From Marinifilum sp965230805 (GTDB taxonomy: Bacteria; Bacteroidota; Bacteroidia; Bacteroidales; Marinifilaceae): DNA of 64,000 bases. The position numbers and the translations under genes are program-made. The notes under the pieces were generated by a model. That model saw nothing but the letters and a program-made list of their open reading frames with translations, had not been told where the DNA came from and did no database searches. The stretch lies in contig NZ_OZ246019.1 of assembly GCF_965230805.1 (NCBI RefSeq), positions 4,340,001 to 4,404,000 of the forward strand, written 5' to 3'. This document shows, piece after piece, positions 61,381-64,000 of the stretch. Position 1 is the stretch's first letter. Every line of letters begins with the position of its first letter.

Positions 61381-61662
61381 AACAAGCTGTGAGAGCTTCA
61401 TTGGCTCATGAAAATGGTAACAACAAGCTGCGAGAGCTTCATTGGCTCGTGAAAATGGCAACAACAAGCTGCGAGAAGCAAATCGGCCTCAAAATATCCT
61501 TCTAGCGACCTGCGAGAGCAAAATCATGATATAAAAACGTCAAAAACAGATTGCGAGAAGCAAATCGGCCTCAAATTTTTGCTCTCGCAGCTTGTTGTTC
61601 TGCTTTTTGGCACCCAAATATGTTCTCGCATGCTGTTGTTCTGTATTTTGGCATCTAAATTT
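61381..61662. repeat. 41-base-period array with an internal inversion, core AACAAGCTGCGAGAGC
   Basis: Direct core copies begin at 61381, 61422, 61463, 61504 and 61545, always 41 bases apart, with the core drifting in the last two (AGCGACCTGCGAGAGC, AACAGATTGCGAGAAG). Two copies in the opposite orientation, GCTCTCGCAGCTTGTT at 61581 and GTTCTCGCATGCTGTT at 61622, are also 41 apart. The two halves can fold on each other. Parts between cores are only partly conserved. 41 is not a multiple of three and no protein frame is kept. It fills the gap between the sirtuin and fabG. Confidence 0.85.
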
Positions 61663-61871
61663 GAGAATTACAAGAATAATAAAGAAATTTTTCTTCAAGA
61701 GATAGACTTTAAAATTTTGATCAACAAAGAAGCAAGCAAGTTTTACAACGAGCTTGTATTTGTTTGATATATTGGCTTATGAATTAAGCTTTGTAATTTT
61801 GATTGGTTTGTATTCGTTGCAGAACGGTCTTTCTAATGTCATTTAAAAAGGCATTATAGACGAAAATATTT

Positions 61872-61879
61872 TATATTTG
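61872..61879 (+). promoter_or_regulatory. Candidate -7 box TATATTTG upstream of fabG
   Basis: TATATTTG matches TANNTTTG and lies 86 bases before the fabG ATG. No TTTG occurs at the right distance for a -33 box, so only a partial promoter is supported. Confidence 0.35.
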
Positions 61880-61965
61880 TTAGCGGTTTTGGTAACTGTG
61901 CTTTCGTGCACGTATTACAAATCATCCTCAATTCGAATATATTTTAAATACAAATAGAATTTCAC

Positions 61966-62712
61966 ATGAAGTTATTAGAAGGAAAAACAGCAATTGTTAC
62001 CGGTGCTTCTCGCGGTATTGGTAAAGCAGTTGCAATAGAGTTTGCAAAACAAGGTTGTAATGTAGCTTTTACTGATTTGTTCTACAACGAACAAGCAATG
62101 GAAACAGAAAAAGAAATTGCTTCTTACGGAGTTAAAGCAAAGGGATACGCCTCTGATGCAAGTAACTTTGCAGACACAGATAAAGTAGTTGCGGAAATCG
62201 TAAAAGAATTTGGAGCTATCGATATTTTGGTGAACAATGCAGGTATTACTAAGGATACTTTATTAATGCGTATGACCGAAGAGCAATGGGATGCAGTAAT
62301 CAATGTGAACTTGAAATCTGTTTTTAACTTTACCAAAGCAGTGCAAAGAACCATGTTGAAACAACGTAGTGGTTCTATTATCAATATGAGTTCGGTAGTT
62401 GGTGTAAGCGGTAATGCTGGTCAGGCTAACTATTCAGCTTCAAAAGCCGGTATTATTGGTTTTACAAAGTCTGTTGCTAAAGAGCTAGGATCAAGAGGTA
62501 TCCGCTCTAACGCAATTGCTCCAGGTTTTATTATTACTGAAATGACAGGTCAATTACCTGAGGATGTTGTGAAAGAATGGGCTGGTAAAATTCCTTTGAA
62601 AAGAGGTGGAACTCCTGAGGAAATTGCACAAACTTGTGTTTATCTGGGATCTGATTTGTCCTCTTACGTTACAGGTCAAACATTGCACGTTTGTGGTGGC
62701 ATGAACATGTAA
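61966..62712 (+). CDS. fabG: 3-oxoacyl-[acyl-carrier-protein] reductase
   Basis: 248 residues, short-chain dehydrogenase that reduces 3-ketoacyl-ACP with NADPH in fatty-acid elongation. Motifs are TGASRGIGKA (14-23 region), NNAG, catalytic Ser in INMSSVVGVSG, the YxxxK dyad in ANYSASKAGI, and the C-terminal SYVTGQTLHVCGGM. All catalytic residues are kept. It is alone, with a strong terminator. Confidence 0.93.
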   Translation: MKLLEGKTAIVTGASRGIGKAVAIEFAKQGCNVAFTDLFYNEQAMETEKEIASYGVKAKGYASDASNFADTDKVVAEIVKEFGAIDILVNNAGITKDTLLMRMTEEQWDAVINVNLKSVFNFTKAVQRTMLKQRSGSIINMSSVVGVSGNAGQANYSASKAGIIGFTKSVAKELGSRGIRSNAIAPGFIITEMTGQLPEDVVKEWAGKIPLKRGGTPEEIAQTCVYLGSDLSSYVTGQTLHVCGGMNM

Positions 62713-62735
62713 AAAATAATGCCTATAAAGATTTG

Positions 62736-62764
62736 AGCCATCTCTTATGAGGTGGCTTTTTTTT
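62736..62764 (+). terminator. Terminator of fabG
   Basis: AGCCATCTC and GAGGTGGCT arms (one G-T pair) with a TTAT loop, followed by eight T. A textbook intrinsic terminator, 23 bases after the stop. Confidence 0.85.
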
Positions 62765-62878
62765 GCTTGTAACATGCTTCTTGCATTTCACTACATGCTT
62801 TCTACAGTTGATGTCAATCGTTTTTTTTCTTATACAGTTTATTCGGAATATTGTATCGTAGGATAAAAAATATAAATC

Positions 62879-64000
62879 ATGAGAACAAAAAATAAGAACA
62901 TGAAAAAACTTTTACATTTTACTTTGGCTTTGGTGGCGGCATTAATGCTCTCCACTATATCATGCAATGCAGGCAATGAAGATTCTGAGATAGAAATTAG
63001 AAATAGCAACAGTTTGCGTGTAGAGAACATTAAAGTATCAACCAATGGAAATATTGAATTTAATGATGATTACACTGATGTAAAAGCAATGTCCGACGAT
63101 GCTTATATCAAAATCAGTATGGTTAGCTTTGGTATGAAACGCAAATTATACATCCATTCAGAGGAGGGAAGAATTCTATACCGCTACATGGAAGGAAGCA
63201 GAGAAGTTGATTTTGAACCAAAGGGCAGAGAATGGATGAAGAAAATGCTTCCGGATATTGTTCGCAGTTCAGGAATGGATCTGGAAAATAGAGTAAATAA
63301 AGTATATAAGAAATCTGGTATTAGCGGATTTTTAAAGGAACTGGAAGAGACAAGAAGTGACTATTACCGATCTAACATGGTAAGATATTTATTAAAAAAT
63401 AACTCACTGAACAAGAACGAGCTTCGCAGTTTAATTCGTGAATTTCCTTATCGCATCAAGTCGGATTACGAGCTTTCTCGGATTTATAAAAAATACAATC
63501 CGATTTTTATTCACGATCCCGAAATATCAGAAGAGTTCTTTAAAAGCTTAGAAGAGTTATCATCTAATTACGAACTTTCGCAAGTATTAAAATCGGTATA
63601 TAGGCAGAATGAACTTAACCTTAATAACTTTAATCGTTTTATTGATGCAATGGACGATATCAGTTCTTCTTACGAAAAATCGAATTTAATAAAAATGGCT
63701 TTGGCCGATAATAAGTTAACCAAAGCACAGTTAGATGTATTATTGGATGAAGTGGAAGAGATTGGCTCTAATTATGAGAAATCTCAAATTATTAAATCAA
63801 TCATTAAAGTAGATGGATTGTCATCATCTAATGCCAATAAAATAATAGAACTTACAGGATCTATAAGTTCCGATTATGAAATGGGTTTAATCATTAACTC
63901 AATGATACATGAAGAGATGCTGAATCAGTCGAATTTGGATGAGTTCATAGATCTTTTGGATAACATTTCATCAGATTACACCTTTAGAAGAATTCTGAAT
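62879..64000 (+). CDS. Lipoprotein with SSDYE-type helical repeats (runs off the window)
   Basis: At least 374 residues, open at the window end. The N-terminus is a lipoprotein signal (LSTISCNAGN, lipobox Cys near residue 29; a second ATG at 62900 is possible). After a beta-rich region (about residues 45-120) come at least five repeats of about 35 residues whose consensus is ISSDYExxxIIxxxI (seen as ELSSNYELSQVLK, DISSSYEKSNLIK, EIGSNYEKSQIIK, SISSDYEMGLIIN, NISSDYTFRRIL). They resemble the all-helical repeat tail of some M56-associated and anti-sigma-like Bacteroidota proteins. The role may be protein binding; unknown. Confidence 0.8.
   Translation, partial: MRTKNKNMKKLLHFTLALVAALMLSTISCNAGNEDSEIEIRNSNSLRVENIKVSTNGNIEFNDDYTDVKAMSDDAYIKISMVSFGMKRKLYIHSEEGRILYRYMEGSREVDFEPKGREWMKKMLPDIVRSSGMDLENRVNKVYKKSGISGFLKELEETRSDYYRSNMVRYLLKNNSLNKNELRSLIREFPYRIKSDYELSRIYKKYNPIFIHDPEISEEFFKSLEELSSNYELSQVLKSVYRQNELNLNNFNRFIDAMDDISSSYEKSNLIKMALADNKLTKAQLDVLLDEVEEIGSNYEKSQIIKSIIKVDGLSSSNANKIIELTGSISSDYEMGLIINSMIHEEMLNQSNLDEFIDLLDNISSDYTFRRILN

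Noticed and set aside
61381..61662. Integron attC cluster or CRISPR
   Set aside because: No integrase or cas gene, no gene cassettes between the units, and the units themselves are too short and of fixed 41-base period.
61579..61767. 62-residue frame at the end of the inverted array
   Set aside because: Its first half is the inverted 41-base repeat, so it is an accident of repeat sequence.

Overview
The window is chromosomal DNA of a low-GC member of the Bacteroidota, most likely a marine or sediment, facultatively anaerobic Marinifilaceae/Marinilabiliales-type organism. This is inferred from gene content: a GH92 mannosidase, ECF sigma/FecR pair, STN and carboxypeptidase-regulatory-like surface proteins, TANNTTTG-type promoters, superoxide reductase, PPi-type phosphofructokinase, and BlaI/M56 proteins with TonB-plug-like tails. 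I see no tRNA, rRNA, prophage or transposase gene. Most of the window is ordinary housekeeping and accessory DNA. The unusual content is in the intergenic repeats and in a damaged phosphate locus.

Layout: 1-3.8 kb is a xylose operon (xylulokinase tail, xylose isomerase, sugar porter). 4-7.1 kb holds a GH92 alpha-mannosidase lipoprotein and an exported endonuclease/exonuclease/phosphatase-fold enzyme. 7.2-12.1 kb holds PEP carboxylase, a coiled-coil membrane protein and two Crp/Fnr regulators, followed by modABC (molybdate uptake, 12.3-14.9 kb), a DUF3820 protein and mnmA. 16.4-18.8 kb is a repeat-rich block: a DUF6261-like gene and an array with a 41-base period lie between copies of a 161-base repeat made of four hairpins. 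18.8-26.4 kb holds purU, a radical SAM gene, PPi-PFK, superoxide reductase, a 2-Cys peroxiredoxin, an esterase, a YwqK/MORN-like protein and a MOSC protein. 26.4-37.8 kb holds a lipoprotein, an M28 peptidase, Pcm, a three-gene operon with DUF302, a BlaI/M56 pair behind three clear operator palindromes, a YbaK deacylase, an amidase and a DUF819 transporter. 37.8-51.9 kb holds a DEAD-box helicase, a LPG-synthase-like membrane protein, the ECF sigma/FecR/STN-protein cluster with a paralogue, nadA, cutC, deoB and an ABC-F ATPase with a degenerate second cassette.

52-60 kb holds a TPR histidine kinase and a pst-pho locus (pstS, pstC, pstB, phoU, phoB, phoR order). In this locus pstA and most of pstC and pstB are missing, leaving an in-frame pstC'-'pstB fusion, and phoU carries two frameshifts. 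Phosphate sensing genes remain but the high-affinity transporter appears lost. 60-64 kb holds a sirtuin, an inverted 41-base-period array, fabG and the start of a lipoprotein with SSDYE helical repeats.

The intergenic spaces also carry at least three families of dispersed, hairpin-forming or MITE-like repeats. None of them encodes a protein.
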